Source: Batkoa obscura
Lineage: Eukaryota > Entomophthoromycota > Entomophthoromycetes > Entomophthorales > Batkoaceae
Reading direction: 5' to 3'
Length of the DNA stretch: 64,000 nucleotides
NCBI GenBank assembly: GCA_030770535.1
Contig: JASVEC010000016.1
Location: forward strand, 868,001 to 932,000
Shown piece by piece: positions 1 to 15,630 of this stretch. Made by a program: the position numbers and the translations under genes. Every line of letters begins with the position of its first letter. Position 1 is the first letter of the stretch. The notes beneath the pieces were generated by a model. It did not search any database, was not told the origin of the DNA, and saw only the letters and a list, made by a program, of their open reading frames with translations.

Positions 1-1993
1 TAAATGATAAAACAATAACTTTCCACTTTTATATAAAACTGCTATTACATTAAATTCACTTTCATTTTCCTTCTTATTATTCCTGATCCGCATTTCATCT
101 TCTTCCAATAGTAATAGTTCCAAATTGTCCAAATCATTCAATTGACCAATCCATTTTAATTTGATAATTTGAATTTGTTCAATTAAATTGCTATTGTTGA
201 CATTATTATTCATAATTTTATTATTATTATTACTTTTATTTAACGTTTTGATTTTTTGATTTCTTATATTTAACTTTCCAATTTGGCCATTATTACATAC
301 AAACCATAATTGATTTTCTATTTCAGGATGGAATTGAATCTAAGTTAAAATTAAATAATAAACTATTATTATATTTATTATTGTTATATTAAATAATAAT
401 AAACTTACCTTATTGACTGAATGATGAATATTATTCCAAATATTAAAAATCACTTCTAACTTCTTCTGTTTTCCATCTAATTTTAAAATTTTAATTTTAT
501 CTTCATTATTAGCAATAGCAACTAATGATTTATCCCACTGAGCAATCGAAACATTTGAAATTGGCGAATTCAAAGTGTCGGTACTTTTTTTGATTTTGTA
601 ACTTTTTAAATCCCAGCAAATAATTTTACGATCTAATGAATATGTAATTACAGATTGTTGGTGTTGATTAATTAATATCGAAAATAAACTTCGTTTATGA
701 CCATCTTCTTTCTTGTTTTGAATACTAATAATTTTATTTGTTACCACTTTCCATAAGTTCAATTTACCACTACAAAAATGAAATAAATAAATTCAATTTT
801 TATTATACCACATTTCTTTAATATAAACTTACTTTTTATTCGCTACAATCAATTGTAACTCCTCCTCATTTAACACATCAAATGTAATAAACCCTTCATC
901 TTTATATTTTTTTTTATCCAACTTTAAACTTAATATATTATTACTTTCTTTCTTATTTAAATTATTAAATACAATATAATATTGATCCAATGAGCATGAT
1001 ATTAATATTGGGAATTCTTTATTCATTATCTCTATATTACGTTATATTATATTGTTATTAGTTATTATTATTAGTTATTATTACTAGCATTATATTATTA
1101 AACTTACCATTAATCACCAATTGAATTTTTAATATTTCCAAACTATGCTGATTTAATGTAAATAAAACATTGATCTCCAATTCAGTATCAGCTTTTGCAA
1201 TCAATATAGTACCATCCTTATATCTTAAAAACATTATCAATTTTACTTAATAAATGTCAATAATATTTACCCAATCGCCAAATAACATTCCTTATTAAAT
1301 AGTATACTATCAAAGCAAGTAATTTGTCCTTTTTTAATTTGGTACTTTTTAATTTTTTTACTTATTAAACTATACAAAACTAAATTCCCAGTTTTATCCC
1401 CTAAAATAAAATAAAAATAAAATAAAATAAAATAATTAATAAATAGGGCTTAGTTATGATTTAACTTGTTTTATCCTTACCACAAACAATAATGTCTTTT
1501 AACCTCATCCAACATACCGCCATAACATCTTTCTATACCAATTAAAAAACTTAAAAACTTTCATTCGTCATTGAAATTTTTTGTCTCTCTTCAAACTTAC
1601 CTTAAACCAAGCAAATTCAGCCACTATTTGACCTCTATCTGTCCCCCTCCCACCTTTCCAAATTTTAACTTGACCATTCGCACCTCCGGTCAGAAATCGG
1701 CTAACTTTTTCCCTCTCCTCTTCCACCTCATTTGGACTATTCTCTGAAATTTCTAAACAAAAACTAGTCACTCTAGGGTAATGGCAATCAATGTTGAAGA
1801 TTAACTCAAAAGTTGTACAATCAAGACAATAAATGCCATTTTTACTACAATAATAATACAATTGTGAATTTGGATCGAGACCAAATAAATTACTATTGTA
1901 CCAATTAGGAGATTGGTAAATGCCATAAAGGCTATTGGATTCATATAACTTTGAGTGTTGAGCTATTTCATTGAATTGAAGCGTATCATCCAT
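1..1993 (-). CDS. Gemin5-like WD-repeat protein (C-terminus off the left edge)
   Basis: The first exon starts at the ATG at 1993 and ends at 1601 before a GTAAGTTTG donor. At least five further short exons follow towards position 1. Spliced translation gives WD-like blades, for example a segment ending GQVKIWKGG, one reading DKTGNLVLYSL, and one reading SLDRKIICWDLK. Near the N-terminus the motif SPNWY, followed by a blade lacking a normal WD start, is how animal Gemin5 begins. Gemin5 is the snRNA-binding subunit of the SMN complex that assembles Sm rings in the cytoplasm. Only the N-terminal WD part is in the window, so the C-terminal region that would settle the family cannot be seen. It is divergent from TSR2, with 257 bp between the two starts. 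A generic WD40 protein is the alternative. Confidence 0.6.
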
Positions 1994-2250
1994 TGAATAT
2001 ATTACTCTCTTTTATTATAAATTAGACAAATAAAACAAGAAATAAACTTAGTTTTTAGACAATAAATTGAGTTTTTTAACATTGTCATTTTTTAATTCAG
2101 TAATTCCTCGGTTAAAAAATATCCTTTTTAGTTCTACCAATCAAATTTCATTTCTCTATTATCAATAATTTCAATTTTTAAACCCTTTAAGTTTGAATGA
2201 TTCATTTTTCTTCCTTATTACCGCTAACCACCACCTAACAACGTACCACA
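1994..2250. promoter_or_regulatory. Shared divergent promoter region
   Basis: The 257 bp between the Gemin5-like start (-) and the TSR2 start (+) must hold both 5' regions. It is AT-rich with T-runs. I see no defined factor site. Confidence 0.4.
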
Positions 2251-2817
2251 ATGGTTCATCCAAACGAGCTATTATTCCGCGAAGGTCTTGAGATTATCTT
2301 TAATTTATGGGAATCCTTGAAACTTGCTATAAGAAATGAGTGGGGAGGCCCTGATTCTAAAGAAAAAAGGGATTGGATGCTAGATATTATAGTAGCTGAA
2401 TTTCGTACAAGTAAAGTTTATTTAAATCAAGTATTTTAATGAGTTGTTATTAATAAAAGGAAAATTTTAATTAATTAGAGGGCAAACGTATAGAAGTATT
2501 TGATATTGAAGATATCTTAACTCAAATAATGAGTGATGAATTTGAAACCATTTTAGAAGATGATTCCGCATATATTGTAAGTTTTTACATTTCAATTTTA
2601 ATTTACTTTCACTGGTTTAATCTTTTATTTCAACAAGGTTTCCAAAGACATCTTTAAATTATATGGTCAAATAGTGAAGTCAGATCTCTCCTTCTTAACC
2701 CGATTGAGAGAAATCCAACAAATTCGAGGCAACAGTAGTGCTAATATATTACCAAATAGCATGGAAGATGGACAAGATTCTACTGATGAAGAAGACGATG
2801 ATGAAGAAGGTATGTAA
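2251..2817 (+). CDS. TSR2: Pre-rRNA-processing protein TSR2
   Basis: Three exons (2251-2410, 2479-2576, 2638-2817) join in frame to a 145-residue protein, close to the normal TSR2 core length. The N-terminus carries the family signature: FREGLEIIFNLWESL, then AIRNEWGG, KRDWM, and later DIEDILTQIMSDEFET. TSR2 is the escort that delivers ribosomal protein eS26 to the pre-40S particle, acting in nucleus and nucleolus. The C-terminus is an acidic run (TDEEDDDEE), as expected for a chaperone binding a basic client. The stop at 2815-2817 overlaps a GTATGT that could act as a donor, so a further short exon is possible but not needed. It faces the coiled-coil gene tail to tail. Confidence 0.88.
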
Positions 2818-3221
2818 AAAAAATTGATAGAGCGATAGAGATATAGAGGATTCTATGAAAGGGGGTTGATAAAGTTTTTTTATAGTTCATTTTTTTAATA
2901 AAATATCAAGTTCACTTTGGTTTTGATGGATTTTTGTTGTTGATTTTGAATGATACAGTTTGGTGCTATACGTTTGGATCGAGGTTAATAAACTTTTTTC
3001 TTGATTTATTAAGTCGATTAATTCACTTTGAAATTGAATTGTTTTTTGTAGCTGATCTCAATCATGTTAGTTATTAGTTTGATTTATTATATAATTATCA
3101 TTACTTTTGTTTGTTTTTCAAATTTTAATTGATTCTTATTTATGTCTTGATCCCACTGCTCTATTTGATTTACAAATGTAGCTAGTATTAATTAGTACTT
3201 TATCTATTGGTAAAGGTGATT
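2818..3221. other. Convergent intergenic region
   Basis: About 400 bp of AT-rich sequence between the TSR2 stop and the stop of the coiled-coil gene on the other strand. It probably holds both 3' ends. No gene seen. Confidence 0.5.
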
Positions 3222-4113
3222 TTAATTACCTTTATCAAATTTACAATTTTTAATAACCAATTTGTTTGAAATGGGATTAAAATTAGTAGCTAATTGCTGA
3301 CAATAAGGTAGATAGTTTTTATAATTAAGTTGATTGAAAATAGTAAATTGTTTCTAAATAAAAATAAAGATAAAAATAAAAATATAATCAATAGAATATA
3401 AAACTACCATCTCCTTTAAAACATCGTTTCCTTTCTCCTCTTCTTTTTTAATCTCAATTTCATTCTCTAAACTCAAACTTTCCAACTGTAATTCCCTTAA
3501 TCTATTTGACTCATTTCCATATTGAATCTATAAAAGATTACGTTTTAATCGTAACAGATTAATTCGATACTTTTCGTTACCTTTAACCCCTCTCTTTGTT
3601 TTTGAAAATTCTTTTCTGTTAGCAAGTTCAAGTATTCACTTTGAATATAAAGCAATTTGGTTTTTAATTCTTCTTCTTCGTTGGTTATAAAAGACTAGAA
3701 ATTTAGTAGCATTAATTATTGTTGATTTTTTTGTTTTTAAAATCGAATGTTCTACTTTTAACTTACATTTTCATTAGCTTGCTGCTGTTGCTTAGGTACT
3801 TTTTCTTCTTTTTATAATTAATTAAAATCATTTTATCCAAAATAATCAATAGAATGCCCATACCTTTTTTCAATCCATTATCTTTTTTTTCAAATTTCAA
3901 TTGTACAGTTTTATCTTTAATGTTATTTTCATTGTTATTCAACTTAACTAAGGGCTTAATTAGTCTCATTCACTTCATTTCAATTTTCATAACTTTACTT
4001 TTCTTTATTGAATTACTTGATAATGTAGAACTGCTTCTTTGTTGCATTAATGTCTCCTCTCTTTCTTTCTTGACACCAATTTGATTTTTACTACCACTAC
4101 CTTTTCTATCCAT
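3222..4113 (-). CDS. Small coiled-coil protein, possibly augmin subunit HAUS8-like
   Basis: About six exons can be chained in frame from the ATG at 4113 to the TAA at 3222-3224, using GTAAGT-type donors and TAG/AAG acceptors. The first intron, inside the K-rich N-terminus, is the weakest join. The N-terminus is basic and Ser/Lys-rich (MDRKGSGSKNQIGVKKE). The middle is predicted coiled coil, including LYIQSEYLNLLTEKNFQKQ and LELQLES-like heptads, and the end is non-coiled. A basic disordered head, then a coiled coil containing an 'NFQKQ' stretch, resembles HAUS8, the microtubule-binding augmin subunit, but I recognise this only from pattern and memory. An unrelated coiled-coil protein is quite possible. 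Confidence 0.5.
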
Positions 4114-4233
4114 AATAAAAAAACAAGCAAAAAAAAAAGTGAAAAAAACTTAAAACTGTTCAAAAAAATTTGAGTAAAAAAATACTACTAATATTTATTC
4201 ACTTATAATTTAACTTGTTATATTTTATTTTAT

Positions 4234-8455
<4,222 letters not shown>

Positions 8456-9046
8456 ATTGAATAAAAAGGTTACAATTTTTTTTAATTGTATTGATAATAT
8501 GGGAATTTGATTAGTATTTTGATTGGTTAGAGACAATGGGATTCGCGTAGTTGGCTTATTCAATCAAATTGACTATGATCTTTTGATTAGCTTTAATTGG
8601 TAAATTGATAAAAAATCACGCAAAATTTTATTTGATAATGAGTTAGTAGTCATTATTTTATCAATATTTTTATTGTTTGACTTATATTAGTTATGTGTTA
8701 AAGTTTATAAGCTTATTTTCTTAATAACTTAATACATATTCATTAAGTTATAATCTCATTATATTACAATAATTATCTAGACTTTAATTTTGTTTTAATT
8801 TAGGAATGTTTTTTATCCTCATTGTTTTGTTTATTTTTTAATATTTAAAACTGGATAATTTGCTTATAGATTTTTATAGACATTATTGTATATCTTATAA
8901 AAATAATATTGATACCAGAATCAAAGTCAAGTTTACAACAGTAACATATATTATGAAGGTTTTAAAGTTTTTAAGCCTAGTAATGTATCACTTTATAATT
9001 TAATATAAGGCTATAAAGCTTTTTAAACAAATATAAAAGGAATGAT
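8456..9046. other. Intergenic region upstream of SPT16
   Basis: AT-rich sequence that should include the SPT16 promoter just above 8455. I see no further gene or RNA. Confidence 0.4.
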
Positions 9047-9148
9047 ATGGGAGTGTTTTTTTGACTTCATTGTTTTTTCCATTTTTCAAGCAGTATTTAA
9101 GCGGAAAGTTTGTTAGTAAAATTCTTAAACACAAAAATACATCCTCAT
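9047..9148 (-). mobile_element. 100-bp MITE family, copy 1
   Basis: Begins ATGGGAGTG and ends ATCCTCAT, flanked by AT/TA. It matches the family described for the copy at 61732-61833, but reversed. Short inverted ends, no coding capacity. Confidence 0.8.
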
Positions 9149-9310
9149 ATTATAATAAAGTTTAAAAATAGTTTATTTAAAAATAAAATAAAAAAAGCTT
9201 TAATAAACAAAATAAAGATGAAAATAATTTTATTTATATTTAACATAATATTATCAATTTTGATAATAATTCTAGTATTGTTTTTTTATTTTTAAAGATA
9301 ACAAAAGCAT

Positions 9311-9412
9311 ATGGGGATGTGTTTTTGTATTTAAGAATTTTATTAATAGCTTTTCCACTCAAATAGCCCTTAAAAAATGGAAAAAGTAATGAGGTCAAAA
9401 AAACATCCCCAT
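9311..9412 (+). mobile_element. 100-bp MITE family, copy 2
   Basis: Full copy with ends ATGGGGATGTGTTTTTG and AAAAAACATCCCCAT and the conserved core TTTAAGAATTTTA, CTCAAATAG, AAAAATGGAAAAAGTAATGA. It lies only about 160 bp from copies 1 and 3. Confidence 0.88.
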
Positions 9413-9570
9413 GCTTTTTTTAAAATTATAAACATTTATATTATTGTATCAATTAGAAAATTACTGTACTATAAAAGTTTTAAATAAATGAAATGATATT
9501 TTATCTTATATCATTTTATTAAAATAGTGATATTTATAAAATAGTTGTTTTTTTAAACTAATTTAATAAT

Positions 9571-9673
9571 ATGGGGATATGTTTTTGTGTTTAAGAATTT
9601 TACTAATAATTTTTCTACTCAAATAGCGCTTAAAAAATAGAAAAAGTGATGAAACCAAAAAAAACATCCCCAT
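9571..9673 (+). mobile_element. 100-bp MITE family, copy 3
   Basis: Full copy with ends ATGGGGATATG and AACATCCCCAT, and the same core as its neighbours. Confidence 0.88.
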
Positions 9674-10220
9674 ATAAATACAATATCACAATGAGTATAT
9701 ATGTTTTTTGAATACTTATCAATAAATTTAAGATAAATTATAAAATGGCATACAAAAAATAACATGAAATTAAAATCTTAACTTTTTCATATAAACAATT
9801 AATTTTTATTATAGTCAAATTTAATAGCAAAGTTTTTATTTAACTTAATAATTTGTAATTTTTATTTAGTCTAAGTCATCTATAATCATTCTTGCATTTA
9901 AAAGCATCAACTAAAAAACAAGCTAAATAAAAGTTGCTATTAAATCAAATAATAATATCCAAGTAATTTTTAAACTAACTATAGAATCCGTTTTTTTTAC
10001 TTATACCTCTATGCATAATATTAGCTTTGAACATTTTACTACTTATTTTTAAAAATAAATAGCTTAAAGTTACAAATAGCTTATAACAATAATTTAATAA
10101 AATTGTATAGCAAATTAACCAGACTTTTATCTTACAAAATATCTGAGTCAAAAGTGTTATCGTTTATTAATTAACAAACCATTATCAAAAAAAAATTTAT
10201 ATAGCATTTAAATAACTTAT
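9674..10220. other. AT-rich intergenic region
   Basis: No gene, RNA or clear repeat recognised between MITE copy 3 and the inverted-repeat element. Confidence 0.4.
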
Positions 10221-10221
10221 C

Positions 10222-10787
10222 TTTGTGAAATCTGGTACTCAGTGATTCGAGCCAAATGTAATTATTGCTTGTTGAATGTGGGGATATTTTTTTTGGCTTC
10301 ATTACTTTTTCCATTTTTCAGACACTATTTGAGCGAAAAGATTATTAATAAAGTTCCTAAACAAAAGAACACATCCCCATATGCTGTAAGTCGAGAGGTC
10401 TTAGTTTATGTGACTAAGTTAGATTTGGATTATGAAGAATAGCAAATAATATGCTACATAATATGTAAGATAGATAGAATAGACGATACTACTGTAAAAT
10501 CTACGTAAAATACTACTAAGAAAATTTAGTGGCTTTATTAAATGTAATAGATATCAGGGAATAATTGGGTTAAAAAGCCTCAAGTTATATTTCAAAATCT
10601 CTTTTATATTCCGACAAGTATGGATATTAAAATGAGAAGATGATGTTCTTTCGAATGAAGTTGGAAATTCACACATCAAATCAAAATAAGGGTTTGAAAT
10701 CAATTGTCTCCGAGCTCGAGAACACAGCTTAAGTGATTATTATGCTATAATCAATCATGGGGCTGATAAAGTAATATTTCGTATCTT
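10222..10787 (+). mobile_element. Inverted-repeat (foldback-like) element, partial copy, interrupted by a MITE
   Basis: Starts TTTGTGAAATCTGGTACTCAG, the same terminus as the element at 60525-61187. It shares that element's left arm and its internal block (CTTTATTAAATG, GAGCTCGAGAACACA, CATGGGGCTGA), but the right arm is absent. A 100-bp MITE sits inside the left arm at 10278-10380. No ORF of note. Non-coding DNA transposon or foldback is my reading; a fragment of a retroelement terminus cannot be excluded. Confidence 0.65.
10278..10380 (-). mobile_element. 100-bp MITE family, copy 4 (nested)
   Basis: Ends GTGGGGATATTT and ACATCCCCAT. It is inserted inside the arm of the larger element at 10222-10787. 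The uninterrupted homologous arm at 60525-60722 shows the empty site, so the MITE jumped after the larger element arrived. Confidence 0.85.
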
Positions 10788-10984
10788 AAAAGGATCAAGT
10801 AAATAGCTTTTGTTATTATCACATTCCTTAAGAGTAATTAAGCTATATCGCATTTAGTAATATTTTTTAAGTTATGTTAGAAATGTTTTTTATACCTTTT
10901 ATCCTTTATATTTTATTAAGTGCTTTAACTTTTAAATCTATAGACACTATTTTAAAAATAATCAATAAGCTTTAGTTTACATAA

Positions 10985-11060
10985 TGTTTTTTCGGCTTCA
11001 CTTTTTCCATTTTTTAAATGCTATTTGAGTGGGAAGATTATTAATAGAATTCTTAAAAAG
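10985..11060 (-). mobile_element. 100-bp MITE family, truncated copy
   Basis: Carries the core (CGGCTTCACTTTTTCCAT, CTATTTGAGTGG, TTAATAGAATTCTTAAA) but lacks clean GGGGAT ends. It directly abuts the full copy at 11064, head to tail. Confidence 0.7.
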
Positions 11061-11063
11061 TAC

Positions 11064-11164
11064 ATGGGGATGTTTTTTTGGCTTCGTTATTTTTTCCATC
11101 TTTTAAGTGCTATTTGAGTGAAAAAATTGTTAGTAAATTCTTAAGTACAAAAATACATCCCCGT
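11064..11164 (-). mobile_element. 100-bp MITE family, copy 5
   Basis: Full copy with ends ATGGGGATGTTTTTTTGG and ACATCCCCGT. It is in tandem with the truncated copy at 10985-11060. Confidence 0.85.
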
Positions 11165-11339
11165 ATCATCATAATATTTTAAAAAGTGAATATTGATTTA
11201 AATCTAACTTCATATTATTGAATAAATATTTGAACATAAAAAGAAGAAAAAGCTTGCCTGTTTTAATGATATAAACAAGCTTAGTGATATTTATTGATAA
11301 ATAAAAATAAAAATATTAAATAAAAGCAAGAAATAATAA

Positions 11340-12163
11340 AAACTCTAAAAACTCCCCTTTCATACAACATAGTAATTTAAAGATGATCTTTTTGTCCATT
11401 GGCTTTCATAAGAAAAGCTCCCAATATTCAAGCATTGCTATGGCATCAATGATAGCTAACTTATAATATATTTTTCTTAATAATCTTTCATTACAATATA
11501 GTAGCAAAAGTTGAATTTATCAACAACAAATTTTATCTCAAAAATTTTACCTTGGATATTTTTATTACACTTTTTTTGAGCGGCTGCAGTCATTGAGGTA
11601 TTTAGCTGAAAGTCACTATTTAGATAAATGAATTGATCCTAATTTTTTTCATGGACTAATCAAACGGTCTGAATAGTGATATTTCTACTCTCATTTTTGG
11701 CATTTGTTGAAATGTTTATCACTAACTTTAAGTGATGAATAAATTGCTCTTACAATAACTTTCAATCCATTATCTAGTAATAATATGCTATGAATTAATA
11801 GAGTTATTCCATCAGTTTACTCTTTATTCTTTATTCTTTATTTTTTATTTTTTATTTTTTGATACAACTGTACCTGAGATATTGTGTAATTATATTAAAC
11901 TCAATTTATTTAAAAACCTTCCTTTGAATTGTTGTTAATTGATCTGAAGTTATAAAAAAGTTAAATTCAAGAATCCTAGCTCCATCATAATCTTATAAGA
12001 TTGTTTATTGCATTTTTCCTTCTAAAACATTTGGAGGATTGTGAGTGAGTACATTTTTAGTATTACTCGTTCCTTGAATAGTAGCGTTGAGTGCTTCTTG
12101 TTTGATTTCTCGAAAGTTAGAGACACTGGATTCAAAATTTTGTATTGATTATTTGCCTGGCAT
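11340..12163 (-). pseudogene. Decayed gene copy A of a tandem pair, unknown family
   Basis: On the minus strand this stretch aligns, piece by piece, with the copy at 12341-13110. It shares an ATG-led N-terminal piece (copy A has NPPNVLEG where copy B has NPPNPIEG), a segment MTAAAQKKCN matching MIEAAQQYCN, and the same end (EFLEF versus EILEF). The frame is interrupted several times, so it looks dead. I do not recognise the protein family. Confidence 0.55.
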
Positions 12164-12340
12164 TTTTATTCAAAAATAATCCAAAGATAGACCTAAAGTT
12201 TTCAATATTGAGTAAAGATCTAGAAATGTATAAAAGAGGTAAAGTCTATATTTTATTTTGAAAAAGTTAAACAAATTTAGTGGTACTTATCAACAAACTA
12301 AAATGTATCGCAAAGTGATAAATAAAAAAGTAGCCAGTAA

Positions 12341-13110
12341 CTAAAACTCCAATATTTCCCTTCTCATATGAACAATTAACTTGAGGATAGTCTCTTTACC
12401 TATTGGGTTCTCCAACTCAAGTTTTTTTAACTTAATCATTTCCACTCTATCAATAGAGGGAATGGAACCAATAAGCTTTTTTAAATAAGCTTCTATAATA
12501 ATAGAATAGCAGAGATAGACACCATCTCCCATAAACTTCATCTCAATAATTTTCATATCTTTAAACTGTTTTGTATTACAATATTGTTGAGCTGCTTCAA
12601 TCATTGAATAAGCTAATAATACATCTTCATCTAATTAAACGATTTTTCCTTAACGCTTTTCCCTGTAAATTAATTATACAATTCGATTATTATCATTTGT
12701 GTATTTATATGTGATCTTAGTTTCAAACTGTTGATGATCAATTTTGAATAGTTCATAACTTGGTTTCATAAATCAATCGAGCTCAATCAGTTATAAATCT
12801 TTGACTTTGTGGTATATTTGAACTTTGATCCTAATTTACTAACATATCTTGTAGTTGGTATAAGAGTCTTCTTTGGACGTTTATTGATTGGTTGGAAGTT
12901 TTAAAAAAACTGATCCAAGGGTCTCCTCTCCAGTATAATCTTTAGGATTAAACATTATGCTTCACCCTCAATAGGATTTGGAGGATTATAATTAAATATG
13001 TGTTTTATACCAGTTGTTTCTTGGATTTTTATGTTGAGAGTTTACTTTCCAACTATTCCAAATTTGGAGACATTGTATTGGAAACTTTTAGTTGGTGATC
13101 TACGTTGCAT
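12341..13110 (-). pseudogene. Decayed gene copy B of a tandem pair, unknown family
   Basis: The best-preserved piece is an 87-codon open frame at 12341-12604 (starting MIEAAQQYCNTKQFKDMKI). Upstream pieces on the same strand (from an ATG at 13110) read QETTGIKHIFNYNPPNPIEG and FNPKDYTGEETLGSVFLKL in different frames, so the gene is either broken or has introns I cannot place. The sister copy A is about 950 bp downstream in the direction of transcription. Retained similarity only in protein-like pieces suggests it once coded for a protein. Function unknown. Confidence 0.5.
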
Positions 13111-13421
13111 TTTTTGAGTTTTAAAGAAAATCAAAATATAGTTCAAGAATAAATTCCAGAATTAAAAAGTTGAAATCATTTTGGGGTAAGTTTATTTTCA
13201 ATCCCCAAAAATAGGATTGGAAATGGAATTGGAATCCTCGACTACTATTGGTTGGATTGCTATTAAACTAACAAAAAAAAGCATTAATTTTTAATAGTAA
13301 AAATAAAATTATTTGTTTTTTTAAACTAATATAAATTTTAATTTAGTATTAATTTTTTATACTATAAAAAGACAATATAAACTTCGAATAACTATTAAAA
13401 AAGAGACACAGTTTTTTAAAG
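13111..13421. other. Intergenic region upstream of NUG1
   Basis: About 300 bp of AT-rich sequence, with the NUG1 promoter expected at its right end. Nothing else seen. Confidence 0.4.
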
Positions 13422-15630
13422 ATGGTACATAAGAGTAAGTTTATATAAAAGATTTATCGAACATCTGATTCTGAACTAAATTTACTTAGAAAACCCAAGT
13501 AAACGTGTAACAACTCGTTTAAGAGCCAAGAACACTAAGAGAGCTGCTGAAAAAAAACGTAAAGATAAAAAAGAAGCTAGAATTAATCCACAAAGTAAAA
13601 GTAAGTTTTAAAAATACCCCATTAATACTATTATAACAATAACTAATTCAATTTCAAGAGATCAAGAAGGATCCTGGAATTCCAAATTTATGGCCATTTA
13701 AAGAGAAGCTGATTCAAGAAATTGAAAAGAGTAAACAAGATAAAGAATCGGAACGAGCTGCTGCTAAAGAAAAGCAAAAGAAAAATTCATTATTAAACAT
13801 GGTTAATGAAGCTAACAAAAGAAGTGAAGCATTTAATAAACAAGTTAAAAATAATGAAGAAGATGAAATGAGCGCTATGGATCCTGCTTTAGTTGGTAAA
13901 AAAGATAATAGTCGTAAAGCTTACTTTAGAGAGTTTAAAAAAGTTATCGATAACTCCGATGTCATTTTGGAAGTATTAGACGCTAGGGATCCACTAGGTT
14001 GTCGTACTAGAAATATAGAAAAATTAATTTTGAATTATCCTAATAAAAGGATTATTTTAATTTTAAATAAGATTGGTAAGAAAATAATTTATTAAATATT
14101 AAGAACGCAGATGCTTATATGTGTTTTAGATCTTATCCCTCAAGATATAGCTAATCAGTGGATTCTTTATTTAAGAAACGAGTTCCCAACTATTGCATTT
14201 AAAGCCAGTACCCAAAATCAACGTACCAACATTAGTCAGAAGAAAGGACATTTGAAGAACAAAACTATGGATGAAGTAACCTCTACTTCTTCGAGTCTTG
14301 GAGCTGATTCCTTAATCAAATTGTTAAAAAATTACTCACGCAGTCAAAATATCAAAACATCATTAACTGTAGGTGTCATTGGTTACCCAAACGTTGGTAA
14401 AAGCTCCTTAATTAATTCATTAAAAAGAAGTAAAGTTTGTGGTGTTGGTGCAAGCCCTGGGTTCACTAAAGTAGCCCAAGAAATTCATTTAGATGCTAAA
14501 TTAAAGTTGTTTGATTGCCCTGGTATTGTATTTGGTGGAAGTCAAGCTAATATGAATCCTGGGGATTTATTGTTACGTAACTGTATTAAAGTCGAATTGC
14601 TTCAAGACCCTATTTCACCAGGTAAATTAATTAGTTTAAATGTGATAAATAACGTATTAATTTGATCGTTTAGTGGATTATTTACTTAAAAAATGTGGGG
14701 CCCAAAATTTAATGATGCATTATAGCTTACCAGCCTTTAGAGATGTTAAAGGGTTTTTAGTTGAATTAGCTCGCCAACGTGGGTTTATCAAAAAGGTAAG
14801 TGAAATCATATAAGTTCATACTAATATTTTAATTTAACTCAATTTAATAGGGAGGTGTTCCAGATATTGAAGGTGTAGCTAAATTAGTCTTAAAAGATTG
14901 GAATAGTGGAAATATTTCTTTTTATACCTTACCACCAGAAAAGAAACAAAGTGCTACTAGTTCAAGTGAATTAGTTACAGCTTGGTCTAAAGAATTTAGT
15001 TTACAAGATTATGATGAATCGGTCAGTGCAGATAATTCTATAGCTAGTAAGAATAATAATAAAGCCATGGTTATGGTAAGAGGATTTTTTTAAAATTAAT
15101 TGGGCTGGGAATTAATAGAATTTTGTTTTTTTAGGAATCTACTTTTGGCGAAGTTGAAAATGAAATTGAAAATGAATTTTTAGAAGAAATGAATATGGCC
15201 GAAGTCATTGATGATGATGATGCTATCAGTGCTAATGATGATAGTGAAGAAGAAGAGGATGAAGAAGAAGAAGAAGTTGAAGTTAATAAAATGATAATGA
15301 CAGTATCGGTAGGTATATAATATACAACAATAATATAAATATAATATGATATTAAATTTCTTTATTCTTAATTAGACTAAAAGTAAAAAAACTGGCGGAG
15401 TAGAAAAAAAGATAACTGCCTCTGAAATAAGTATTGATAGTCAATTAAATCAAACAATTAAAAAACAAATGAAACAAAAAAATAAAGCATTACGTAAACA
15501 AAATCAACGTGCTGAAGAATTATTAGAAATGATGGAAGAAGAAGAAGAAGTTATGGGAAGTGATAGCGATGAGGATAATGATGATTTTGATTTTGCTCAA
15601 TTAGATGGAGGTTTGCCTATGGAAGATTAA
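13422..15630 (+). CDS. NUG1: Circularly permuted nucleolar GTPase Nug1/GNL3 (nucleostemin family)
   Basis: The start ATG at 13422 gives MVHK, and exon 2 continues [14 protein letters not shown], the basic nucleolar-targeting head of this family. Motifs come in permuted order: [14 protein letters not shown], then G4 NKID (its Asp supplied across an intron ending at about 14129), then G1 GYPNVGKSS (about 14380), then G3 DCPGIVF (about 14515). The C-terminal part has the KKGGVPD stretch and a long acidic and basic tail ending at the TAA 15628-15630. There are about eight exons. Nug1 and relatives drive late 60S ribosomal subunit maturation and export in the nucleolus. Within YlqF/YawG GTPases the head favours Nug1/Grn1/GNL3 over Nog2. 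Confidence 0.93.

Noticed and set aside
8580-8655. Upstream ATG of SPT16 (MTTNSLSNKILRD)
   Set aside because: Its frame reaches a stop, and the ATG at 8455 gives the normal family start, so no extra exon is needed.
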